From positions 11,557,484 to 11,621,483 of the forward strand of contig JAZAYU010000005.1 in assembly GCA_038501625.1 (NCBI GenBank): 64,000 nt of DNA, given 5' to 3'. The position numbers were made by a program, and so were the translations under genes. The stretch comes from Corbicula japonica (lineage: Eukaryota > Mollusca > Bivalvia > Venerida > Cyrenidae). The notes below the pieces were generated by a model. The model had not been told where the DNA came from, made no database searches, and was given only the letters and a program-made list of their open reading frames with translations. Below, in pieces: positions 37,781 through 47,953 of this stretch (its first letter is position 1; each line of letters opens with the position of its first letter).

Positions 37781-39871
37781 TTAACACATACAAGCTAACA
37801 GTCTACGTAGATGCCATTTGGCTGGATTGTTCCTTTCACTCACTTTCAATGACATTGTGTAGAATCTTATAGCAGTATTCATTCTGTTCTCCTGTTCCAT
37901 ACATTGTCCTAAGAGATTTAGGGCAGTCTCCATATGGCAAAGACCTTCATCAGTGGCTATAGTCCTGATCAGGTTGTCCAGGGCTTGCCGTTTTTCTGCT
38001 GGCCTGTTGAGCTGAGTGTACACCTTGTACTGCATAAAGTACAGGTATGGCATGGAGTCTACATTTGCACTGCTCATCCGGTAATCAATTTCACCTCTGT
38101 ATGGTTGGTCTAATGCTGTTGATCTAAACATTTCAAACCTTAGCTCATAAGGAACACAGTTAACCTCACATGGCAGATAACTGATGCAGCATGCCATGTT
38201 GTGTTGTATCACATCTTCATTCTTCTCATAGCAGGCTTTTGCAAAGTCTTCTGAATCTTTCCATGTATATGGAAAGCAACAACAAAATGACACAAACAGT
38301 GTTTGTGACAGCTTTATTCTTAGAGCCTCCAGGATAATTTCACATTTTTCTAGATCTCGGGCACAATACAGTGCTGATGCCAGCTTCAGCTTGCCTGAGG
38401 AGATATCTGAGTTTAGTCCCAAAGTGAACCATCTTAAAGCTTCAGCAGATACAACCTGAGCAAGCTGTATATCTTCAGATGCTATGACAGACCCTATTCT
38501 AGAACATAGAAATGGTACCCAGAGACTGATTGCCTTTCGCTCAAGTGTATTACCAATGCTATATACCTGGCAGAGACTTAAGACCTTTTCTTTGAAAGAA
38601 TCAATACAACACTTGGTGAAGCGCAGTAGAAAGAAAGCCACAAATTGAATGTTTCGTGAGCCTACTTTGATAGAGATATCATATGGAGTCTGTAGATAAA
38701 CATGTGATATTCCGCCTGCTTTAACATGAAGACGATTACCAAGATCATCTATCTGTGTTCTCAGCAGTGATTGCCCTATGTTCTCAGTCAGGCTGCACAT
38801 GACATCTATAAGCTGATGTTTGACATCTGCAGACAATTTACCAGCAAGGAGATTGTTCCCAGGTATCATGAAATGGGGACAGTTGTCTGTCAGTATACAG
38901 TTCAATAAAGATTGCAGACATTTACTTAACCATGTCAGTAAAGAACTTTCATTCCATAAACTGCTGTTATCTGATTCTGCAATACAGTAGAATAAAATAT
39001 TCTTACACATAAAACTGGAAATGGCCTCTCCACATTTGGGTTTCAAAAAAGTCTTTATAATCATTTTCATAAGAATGTAACACCTCATCTGTGTTATGTT
39101 GAGATTAAACATCAAGCATCTTTCAGCCATAGAAGTAGATATTCTCCACTCCAGGTCCTGGTACTCCTCCACACATGTACTACTGCTTACAGGAACTAAC
39201 AAACATCCTTGTTCTGCTGAATACTTCTTCATTTCTTCAGTTGGCCAGCCACTCACATTCTGCTGATGAAGCCAGGGATCAGCTTCTTTAGGCCACGATG
39301 AACAGTGATAAGCCAATACCACGTCAGAATCAGGTTGATTTGGTCTGTTTAGTCTTGTTGCAGCAGGACCATGTCTTACCCGGCCAGTTTGCAAAAAAGC
39401 CCCTACCAAAATTGAATGTCTTAGCAGCACTCTTTCACTATCATCTATGGTGAAATTTTGATTGTGGATCTCTTGGGCAGGAAGAGGGGCATCATCTCTT
39501 GTACGCTGTAGCAAGCAATAGCCTGGAGATGTTGTCTCATCCTGCACCATCACATACTGCTGCTTACCAGGGAGATGTTCCCACTCTGACCAGTCCTGTA
39601 TTATCCTGAATTCATTGATGCATGCAAGGAAATCTACATCGGAGTTTAGACCTTGGGTAGAAGATCCCTCACTTTGACTGCCAAAACTATATGTCTTTGT
39701 TGAATGTCCTCTGAACTCTGGTGTTATGTGAAAGAAAGTTGTGTTTAAAGTCTCATGTAACATCATGGCTCTTCTTCTCTTCAGTATCATTGTCTTGTTT
39801 ACACCGATGTCATCGAGAACCTGGGACAGTCGCTCTGACAGGTTCCGATAGTAGTCCGGTAGTCTGAACAT
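37781..39871 (-). CDS. cGAS-like receptor / Mab-21 family nucleotidyltransferase, copy 2
   Basis: Predicted 696 residues in one coding exon, closely similar to the 20288-22402 protein along nearly its whole length. Catalytic features are kept: FGSQSEGSSTQG with GS at residues 64-65, D78 and D80 in SDVDFL, and D183 in DSDVVLAYHCSSWP. It has a six-residue longer stretch before the GS motif (HITPEFRGHSTKT). The part from about residue 410 to 460 (KVGSRNIQFVAFFLLRFTKC) is much less like copy 1 than its surroundings. The C-terminus ends in the same TPR-like helices but is shorter. The ATG is directly preceded by taattaacaga, an acceptor site, so a 5' UTR intron is likely. Flanks resemble those of copy 1, consistent with duplication of a block larger than the coding region. 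Function as an active sensor enzyme is inferred from intact residues. Confidence 0.9.
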   Translation of the reverse strand: MFRLPDYYRNLSERLSQVLDDIGVNKTMILKRRRAMMLHETLNTTFFHITPEFRGHSTKTYSFGSQSEGSSTQGLNSDVDFLACINEFRIIQDWSEWEHLPGKQQYVMVQDETTSPGYCLLQRTRDDAPLPAQEIHNQNFTIDDSERVLLRHSILVGAFLQTGRVRHGPAATRLNRPNQPDSDVVLAYHCSSWPKEADPWLHQQNVSGWPTEEMKKYSAEQGCLLVPVSSSTCVEEYQDLEWRISTSMAERCLMFNLNITQMRCYILMKMIIKTFLKPKCGEAISSFMCKNILFYCIAESDNSSLWNESSLLTWLSKCLQSLLNCILTDNCPHFMIPGNNLLAGKLSADVKHQLIDVMCSLTENIGQSLLRTQIDDLGNRLHVKAGGISHVYLQTPYDISIKVGSRNIQFVAFFLLRFTKCCIDSFKEKVLSLCQVYSIGNTLERKAISLWVPFLCSRIGSVIASEDIQLAQVVSAEALRWFTLGLNSDISSGKLKLASALYCARDLEKCEIILEALRIKLSQTLFVSFCCCFPYTWKDSEDFAKACYEKNEDVIQHNMACCISYLPCEVNCVPYELRFEMFRSTALDQPYRGEIDYRMSSANVDSMPYLYFMQYKVYTQLNRPAEKRQALDNLIRTIATDEGLCHMETALNLLGQCMEQENRMNTAIRFYTMSLKVSERNNPAKWHLRRLLACMC

Positions 39872-39899
39872 TCTGTTAATTAAAAAAAAAATTCAGTTT

Positions 39900-42636
39900 C
39901 ATTGTCTAAAATAATTAAAATTTAATGTTCTTTATTAAAAATAATGTTCTATTGTTTTGTTTTGAGATATATTGTTAATGCACTTTTATATTTGTAAGCA
40001 TAAACTTTGATGGTTTTATGTTAGACATTCCTTTTTTAATTGTGGTTTTAAAATCATGGATCTGCCCACAAAAATTAATGTCTGAAAACGTCTGAAAATT
40101 ATTATCCCATGAATATTAATTAATTCACAGTAAATATGTTGAAAAAACAATAATTTCATTTAAAATATGGATTGTTAGTTTTCTTGCTTTATTAAGAGAT
40201 GTTATATATGCATATCTATGGCTGTTATTAATTTCATCTACCTGTATAAAAACATGGCAGTCTGAGTGTCTTGATTGTGTTTCTGAGCTGCCATATTGCA
40301 AAAAATGCTACAAATCCACCTCTTCATCACCAAATATAATTTTGATGATTTTTTAAGAACAATTTTTAAATGAGAAAATTAATATTTTGCTTGATATATT
40401 TCTAGGATATAACCCACCAATTTGAAATTTTATGCCACAGATGAGTAGCATCTAGTATAACCTGTCCACCCATCCCGGCTGGTTTGGTTTGGTTTCTGGT
40501 TAATAACAGTAGAACAGTTTAACCTTCAGTGTCACCAAACTGAGAATGTTAAGAGAAATATAACGCTACTTTTTTAGGTTAATGTTAAGGATAGCTCACT
40601 TCCAAGCCAAGGTCTGTTCTGTAACTCTTGAACCATTTGAAGGATTTTAAAAAAAAAGGAAACACAAATGTTAAACACATTGAGATGACATACTGAAGCC
40701 ATGTTCAGGATAGTTAGCTTCAAGGTCAAGGTCAAGGGTCAAAGGTCATAGTTAGCAATTTCCCTTTCCCTCTGTAACCCCTTGAAGGATTTCAAAAAAA
40801 CTGGCACAAATGTTAACCACATTAAGACGACATGCAAAAGCCATGTTCAGGATGGCTTGCTTCAAGTTCAAGGTCAGACTTAGGGTTCAAAGGCTATATG
40901 ACTTCATTACCCTACTGCTCTGAACCCCTCAGGGGTTTTCAAATAAACCTGACACAAATGTTAACTACATTGAGATGTCATGCAGAAGCCATGTTCAGGA
41001 TGGGTCACTTTAAGGTCAAGGTAGACTTACAGATCAAAAGTTGAGGTCGGGCCCTTAGATATCTTCATCCTTCTGTATATTTGAAAGTATTGTAAAGTAC
41101 TGGAAAGAAGCTTAATATAAAAAAAAATGTAGTGGAAAGAGGCCTAAGACATTGTCGTCTCAGTGATAATTATCACTGCCAAGCAATCCATTACAGGAAC
41201 TTTTCATTATAGCAACAATTTTATTCCATTACTGATAATGCCTACTGTCAACCAACTGGTTTTTCCCCCCGAGTGTGGGTGGTGAGTGGGTATCATTCTG
41301 CTAGTTTGAGAGGATGAGTGAATGCGGGAGTGAGTGATAAGTGGGATGAGTGAATGAGTGAATAAAATTAAATCAGTTCTAAAAGAATATTCAGATAATA
41401 TATTTATTACCAATGTCCGATGTACCTCAATATTTTACTGTACTTTTGTATGTTTTTGTAATTGAAAATTGAAATAAAATATTAATAAAAAAAACAAAAA
41501 AACAACAACATTTTTTCCATGATTGGTAATGATTGCAGAAGCACCAGTGCAAGTCAAATTTTGCCAGATACTTTTTCAGCATGATCAGTTTTGTTAGAAT
41601 ATCAACTGAGAAGTACCAAGATCAGGCTACTGATTTAAAATTTTTTGATTTCTCAGTGATGTGATACCTTTTTCTTAGAGTAAGAATTATAATATGACAA
41701 AACCTTCGGTTCATGTTGTGTTGTTAATATTTGTGTGGCTCTTCTCATAAGCACATGCTCTCTTTTTCCTCTCTACATTTTGGCTGCAAGGGGAGAATGG
41801 GTGTATTATCTGGGTGCAGCAATTCACAAAATACATACAGTTGCTTGCTTCAAGATTGTTTCTCAAGACTTACTTGAAATTTCATTCTACTGAAGTGTCT
41901 TTAAACAGAATGGAGAAGGTTGAGTTGCATGATTAATGTTGCAACATACAGTCAGAAAGGTCATCTGTCAAAATGATGTAAAAATGTTTTGACCATCAAA
42001 ATTGAAAGTAAAATGCTACTATTTTTTTTACAAAATGGCACTTATGATTGTAAACCAGCATATACTTACATCACGTATGAGTTGTTTTGGTATATTGTTC
42101 ATGAATTTCAGAGTTCTCATGCTAATGGTTTTTTTATTGTTTCAGTACCGGTATGTGCTTGATAATTAGAACATGAATTAGACTTAACTGAGCTTGCACA
42201 CATTAGGATATTCTTAGATAAATACATTTCTTCATTGAAATCTATGCAGCAATGAGTATTTCCACCCCCACCAACCCCCCCCCCCCCCCCCCCCCCCCCC
42301 CCGAAATTTATATTTGAAATTTTATCCAGTTTTTGGCATTTGCTAAGTTAGCGATACCTTAAATAATTCAGTTTGGATAATATTCTTTTAAACTCATAAA
42401 AGGCTATAATGCTTCTGCTTGGTTATATTGGTAAAAAATATTAGCCCATGGTGAAGATCAAGGAATAAAGAAAAATGCTGTTATCAAAAATAAATATGTT
42501 AATAAACATTAGCTAATATTTTTTGTTTCTTTATTGGTTACTATTTATACATGCAGTTCAAAATACTCTGCACTGTACATGTATAATAGACAATTACTTC
42601 TGCATCATTCAATCAGAAAATATATTTTATGCTTTA
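39900..42636. other. region without a supported gene
   Basis: AT-rich DNA with a degenerate tandem-repeat stretch at about 40560-41060 (units with aaggtcaaggtc and aagccatgttcagga). A run of 28 C lies at 42275-42302. At 41745-41830 there is a single copy of a repeat also seen on both sides of the GPCR gene (about 45838-45935 and 48285-48400). Confidence 0.5.
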
Positions 42637-42720
42637 CAGTTGAACCTGTCTTAGTAGCCTCCAGCATTCAGCAACCACCTGTCTTAAACAGCCAGTTTCA
42701 ATATGTCCTAAACTGACAAT
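42637..42720. repeat. MITE family C, cut by the assembly gap
   Basis: Starts acagttgaacctgtcttag and reads cagccagtttcaatatgtcc up to the first N. The matching half is missing, so assembly stopped inside a repeat. Confidence 0.75.
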
Positions 42721-43220
42721 NNNNNNNNNNNNNNNNNNNNNNNNNNNNNNNNNNNNNNNNNNNNNNNNNNNNNNNNNNNNNNNNNNNNNNNNNNNNNNNN
42801 NNNNNNNNNNNNNNNNNNNNNNNNNNNNNNNNNNNNNNNNNNNNNNNNNNNNNNNNNNNNNNNNNNNNNNNNNNNNNNNNNNNNNNNNNNNNNNNNNNNN
42901 NNNNNNNNNNNNNNNNNNNNNNNNNNNNNNNNNNNNNNNNNNNNNNNNNNNNNNNNNNNNNNNNNNNNNNNNNNNNNNNNNNNNNNNNNNNNNNNNNNNN
43001 NNNNNNNNNNNNNNNNNNNNNNNNNNNNNNNNNNNNNNNNNNNNNNNNNNNNNNNNNNNNNNNNNNNNNNNNNNNNNNNNNNNNNNNNNNNNNNNNNNNN
43101 NNNNNNNNNNNNNNNNNNNNNNNNNNNNNNNNNNNNNNNNNNNNNNNNNNNNNNNNNNNNNNNNNNNNNNNNNNNNNNNNNNNNNNNNNNNNNNNNNNNN
43201 NNNNNNNNNNNNNNNNNNNN
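42721..43220. other. assembly gap, 500 N
   Basis: Exactly 500 N, a conventional placeholder length. True distance and content are unknown, and the order of the two flanks depends on scaffolding. Confidence 0.99.
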
Positions 43221-46200
43221 CAAACGAACAAGTTATTTCAAGTCCAGACTGGTTTTACCTCTTCTTGTTGTATTTGTCGGCTTTTATCTATTTCAGAAGA
43301 AAAAATCTTTGCATTGCCTTTACGTTTACTTCTTACAAGTGGAAACAGTGTTCAACAATCTGTAATATAATACGAACACGCTACTTCTGTCCACATAATG
43401 ATTTTTTCAGTATTTCATTCCTTTTTGTATTATTGTGTTGTTTTAATATAACAGTCAGCAGAGCTTTAGATCTTACGACATACCTCTTGCTTTTTCCGCA
43501 TCTAATGTGATTTGCGGTATTATATTCTCAGGCCCCTTGCCAAAATTTATTTCCGCTATTTCGCTAAATCTTTTACGCTTGGGCAAACTTATTCTGTTAT
43601 GTGCTGATCATGGTATGTTATTACTTTGAAAATACCGCCCGAATGTCTTCCGTGAATGCCCGTGAACAGGGTTTATGCTCAGTTCACTTTGCGAACGACG
43701 CTCGCGGAACACTTTTTCGGGGCTTGCTGAAAATTGGGGTTTCCAATTTCATTTATTCGTTTACAGATGAATTGGCGCTGAAAATACCTTTCCGGTGATA
43801 TAAGATTTAACATATTGTGACCAGTTATGACAACGTTGTGTACCGTTAAACGCCGTTTTCGCGTTAAAAATGACGTCGAGTTTTGCCATTTTTCTGTCGA
43901 CTTTTTCGAAATTGTGAAAAAATCCCGAATTTAATTTTTGATTTTTTTTGCTTAAAAAGTTTGAAAAAAGCAATTCCAATAGAATAAGCGAATCAAATTT
44001 GGGGGTCACCGACTAAGTTATTGAGCTATTGCCATTTTAAGTACCCCTATCCCCTTTTGAAAAAAATACGTTATTTTTGAAGATTTTAGAAACAAAAAAT
44101 TGTTCATTAATTAAAAACTTCGCCAAGAAACACCACAGAGTAAGTTAAAATTAATTATCATATTACAATGACAACTTATCGATTTAGCTTTTGTTAATTT
44201 GTCAAAAATATATTTAAAATCGCTACGACGGGTAAAAACGAACATTCCAAAATGCGTATAATACTAACGTCAATTATTTCTTTTCGGACGTTACACTTTG
44301 TATTTGGATGAATTTCATCAATTCTGCTGGTTTTTTTTCTTCTATTGTCAAAGCATTTTCGCTAAGGCATGCTAACTTTATTTTATAGTGTTCTTAATTA
44401 CTAAAGAAACGCCCAAGATTTCTGTGTATAAATAGACATTTGATTAAAACTGTTCAATTCGTTAGTCTATGCACGTAATAGAAATACTGTAGCGCCTAAA
44501 TTTGTACGGGATGACGCCTAAAATAATTTAAAAATATATTTCTTAGCCCCAGCAGATCTATAAAATGAATATCTATCAATTCTAGTTAGCTAACGGCCTT
44601 ATTTTGTCAAGGTACCACGAACGAAGCAGCATCAGGCATCATACGAAATTTCATAAAGAAATTCGAAAATTCGCAAAGTGTCGCGTTCCACCTTAATATT
44701 GTCATAATTCTTTTATTCTGTATTGCCATTTATACCATAAATGTACATTCATAATTATTTACTTTCATTCTGTATGGCTTTAATAACATAAAAGCAATGA
44801 CCTATTTGAAATGGCCATGATTGCAATTAATTATTCATATTTTGCTTTAACGACTAAAACCAATAAATGCCTTGCCTTAAGCAAATGAGGGTTTATACAA
44901 AAGTTGTTTTGAATTCAGCACTGTGAGAATATGATGGTTGTTAACGCATATGAAAATTGCTGCTACATATTCATATACAGTATCGTGGAAATATGTTTCC
45001 TAATTTGTATCTTTTACACTGTTTGCACTTTTCGCAGCGGTTATTTCCCTTACAGTGATTGCAATATAGTTTTTCGTATATATTCAAATACATTTATTTT
45101 TTTACTGAGCATGCGTCTTCAACTTATTTTCTTTATAACAATTAAAAGTAAAAGAAAGATAATATGCAAATCGATAAAGATAAAACTTGTTTTGCATCTG
45201 TCACGTGATATAAATCATCGTCACGTGTTTACTAAGAAAGACTATGATTAGTGTAACCAAAATGGAAGTAACCTCTATGTGGAGATTGAGAAAGACAGTT
45301 TAAAGTTTATCTTATTATTTTTAAACGTAGTCAGCATGTTTTAATGTGGAAAGTCGAATGAATTCAATATTGCTTCTACTTGGCTAAACCGCTGGAAAAG
45401 GAAAAGAGAAATTTTAGATACAGATATGCATTTCTCCTTGTTTCCATCGTAAAATGACGATCTAGAAATAGAAATTAACATCGAGAATACAATATGAAGC
45501 ATGACTTTCATTTACTGATATTTTTCAATTTAAATTCCTATTAATTATCATTATAATTATGAAATTCGTATGGTATTATACACATATACTCAATGATTAA
45601 GGAGTCTTTAGGTTACAGTGAACGTGACACGTGTGAATAATTAGAACCACTTTAATAGGCGGGTTGAAGCTAATTCAACAACTCGACTTTAACATGTTTG
45701 TCCATAGGCGAGTGTGAGGTTGAAGCATCTTAGAACCTAATTTAATCTCCATAATCTCCATAGGCAGTTTTTTTTGCCAATGACCGTTTCAAGGTTGTTA
45801 ACACTCAGCTCCTTTTTGTTAATTGTTTTTGATGACCAATTCAAAATTGATCAATTGAAAAATCCATGCCCTAGCTCTTCTCCTGTCTACATTTTGGCTG
45901 CCTGGGGAGGCTGTGTTTTCTGGGTAAGGCGATATCTTTTATGAATATTTTTGTTTGATATACTATTATAAAATTTAAGCTGCTTTATTACTGATACGTC
46001 GAACGTAGCATTTGGGATAATTACAGTGTTATGTTTCACCTGAGATCTTCTTCTTTAATTAAAATAACAAAGTTCTTTTATATATTGAAATCATTAACAA
46101 TATAACGGTAAAACAATGTCTTTGAATTAATTGTGTGCAGGGAAAATTATATCAACCTGGCAAGTTTGTTTCGGTTAAAACAACCCGACACTCGTGTAAC

Positions 46201-46252
46201 TGGTGTGGATATTCATTCCTGGCTGTACTTCGCACAGGTGAAACAGAAATAA
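43221..46252. other. AT-rich intergenic DNA, no gene seen
   Basis: Several short open frames exist but none shows codon structure or a recognisable domain. At about 45650-45960 lies the left copy of a direct repeat whose right copy is at about 48210-48440. Confidence 0.5.
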
Positions 46253-46811
46253 ACTCAACAAAAGTTCTAATTGGTCACTTTTTGTCAGTAATTTGTTATT
46301 AGAAAGACATTGAATTCACTCTTTATTTATGATCATATGCCAACATCAGTCTTCAACTTAAGCTTTAATCTTGTAATAATTGACTTTGGAACAGTTTGGC
46401 AAGAGCTATCCTTAATTTTGCTAAAAATGCATTTATTGCATAAAAAGGTGAAGCACACAGAAATTTGCTCTAAATTCCTTGTTTTATTTTAATAGGACCC
46501 CTCATTAGTAGGAAAAACAGAAAACATGATTAATCAATAGCACATTTGTAGAAATAAACCGCTTTCAAAGTATCCAATTTTAAAATTACCTCCCTTTTAA
46601 TTAAAGACTGTTCAAATTTTGTCCCTGCGCTGTAGGTAAATGGTATTGTATTTGTTTAAGAAAACAATCAATAAAGATTAAAAAGACATTAGATAATTGA
46701 TTTCTAGACAAAACAGTTCTTTCCACAACCCCTCTTGACGTAGGGAAGAAACGAAACTAGCATACATTGTAAACAGATACAATGAATGACCAATTAGAAC
46801 TTTTGTTGAGT
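46253..46811. repeat. MITE with perfect 25-base inverted ends, upstream of the GPCR
   Basis: 46253-46277 and 46787-46811 are exact reverse complements (core caacaaaagttctaattggt). About 510 bases lie between them with no coding sequence. The right end is 167 bases before the GPCR start codon, so the element may hold part of its promoter or 5' UTR. Confidence 0.8.
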
Positions 46812-46978
46812 GTACATATAGATATACACATTTGTTGTATACAGTTCATCAGACAAACCCAATTATTTCATACATTCGCAATTATCACCTTTATAACGGC
46901 CCTCATACAGTAAAGGCAGATTGATAAACTTCGGTAGCCAAGTATTTTTTGATTGTTACACTTCACAGCGACACAACA

Positions 46979-47953
46979 ATGAACGAAAGTAAATGTTGGG
47001 ATAACAATACGCAATTTTATTCAGTTGATCTTCAAGCAGCAACCGTTTTGTTTTCAGTAAGATTACTGCTTCTTGTGTTGGAAGTGTTAGGTAACATTTT
47101 ATCACTTATTGTATGGAGTAAGGGACACAGGTGTAAGGACCTTTCATGTTCTTTGAACTTCAAGATTCTTGCTGGAACTGACATTATTGTATTAATAATT
47201 TGCATCGGATTAGATACAACTGAATATTTTTTGTATGAGTCTGTAGAAATAATCGCATTAGTCCGAGGTTTTTGTGATGACTTTGGACCACAGTTATCGC
47301 CATGGATTATAGTAACTTTGACATTAGAAAGAACAAAAAGTATTCTGTTTCCACTAAAATTCAAAGAAAAACCTTCAAAATGTCGGACTTTGATATCGTT
47401 TGGGTGTATTGTTGCCATACTTGCTTCGCTGAATGTGATCTGGGTATTTTCAGAGCGTGACGATTGTGGATTTATATATACTCCCGAGTCTATTGATCGT
47501 ATTTTAAAAATACAAGCAGCTTTGAATACATGGATCTTGTGCATATTGCCATTCATTTTGATAACGTTTTGTAACATTCTGGTAGGCATTCAATTATTGA
47601 GCATGCGCGAAATAAAAACAGCGACCGGAAGCAGACGGAGAAATGGGGTATTAGCAACATTTACTGTTCTTACAATTGTAACGGGACTGTTGCATTGTGT
47701 ATCATCAATTCCGAAAATGCTTTTCAGTATTGTATGGTATAACCGGCTTGTTCTAGGGAAAGGATATGACCCACTCGTGTTTGATTATATGTTTTGGGGA
47801 GATTTCGCAAATACAACACAATATTTAAACAACAGTTTGAATTTTTACGTTTACTGTTTGGCGGGACGGGAGTTCAGAAAGGATTTAAAGGTGATAATGT
47901 GTCATGTTGCCGAAATTCGAACACCAATGACACAAAACATACATCTGAAGTAG
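46979..47953 (+). CDS. class A (rhodopsin-like) GPCR, probable peptide receptor, intronless
   Basis: 324 residues with seven hydrophobic segments. Extracellular N-terminus with sequons N2 and N10; TM1 with GNILSLIVW (N39); TM2 with the conserved Asp in LAGTDIIVLI (D68); C99 and C163 as the expected disulfide pair; ERT (117-119) in place of DRY after TM3; TM7 ending NNSLNFYVYCLAG, a variant of NPxxY; then an FRKDL start of helix 8. TM6 has no CWxP motif (VLTIVTGLLHCVSSIPK). The first ATG in the frame is 46979; the frame is open ten codons further upstream but has no ATG there. Molluscs have many intronless peptide receptors of this kind. The ligand cannot be told from sequence; similarity to FMRFamide-type receptors is only an impression. 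Confidence 0.85.
   Translation: MNESKCWDNNTQFYSVDLQAATVLFSVRLLLLVLEVLGNILSLIVWSKGHRCKDLSCSLNFKILAGTDIIVLIICIGLDTTEYFLYESVEIIALVRGFCDDFGPQLSPWIIVTLTLERTKSILFPLKFKEKPSKCRTLISFGCIVAILASLNVIWVFSERDDCGFIYTPESIDRILKIQAALNTWILCILPFILITFCNILVGIQLLSMREIKTATGSRRRNGVLATFTVLTIVTGLLHCVSSIPKMLFSIVWYNRLVLGKGYDPLVFDYMFWGDFANTTQYLNNSLNFYVYCLAGREFRKDLKVIMCHVAEIRTPMTQNIHLK

Noticed and set aside
42698..43231. Frames of X residues
   Set aside because: They run through the N gap.
44931..45251. 106-residue hydrophobic frame
   Set aside because: AT-rich sequence gives Phe/Ile/Tyr-rich translation; no family motif, no flanking splice or start support.
47032..47589. 185-residue minus-strand frame
   Set aside because: Shadow of the GPCR; no domain.
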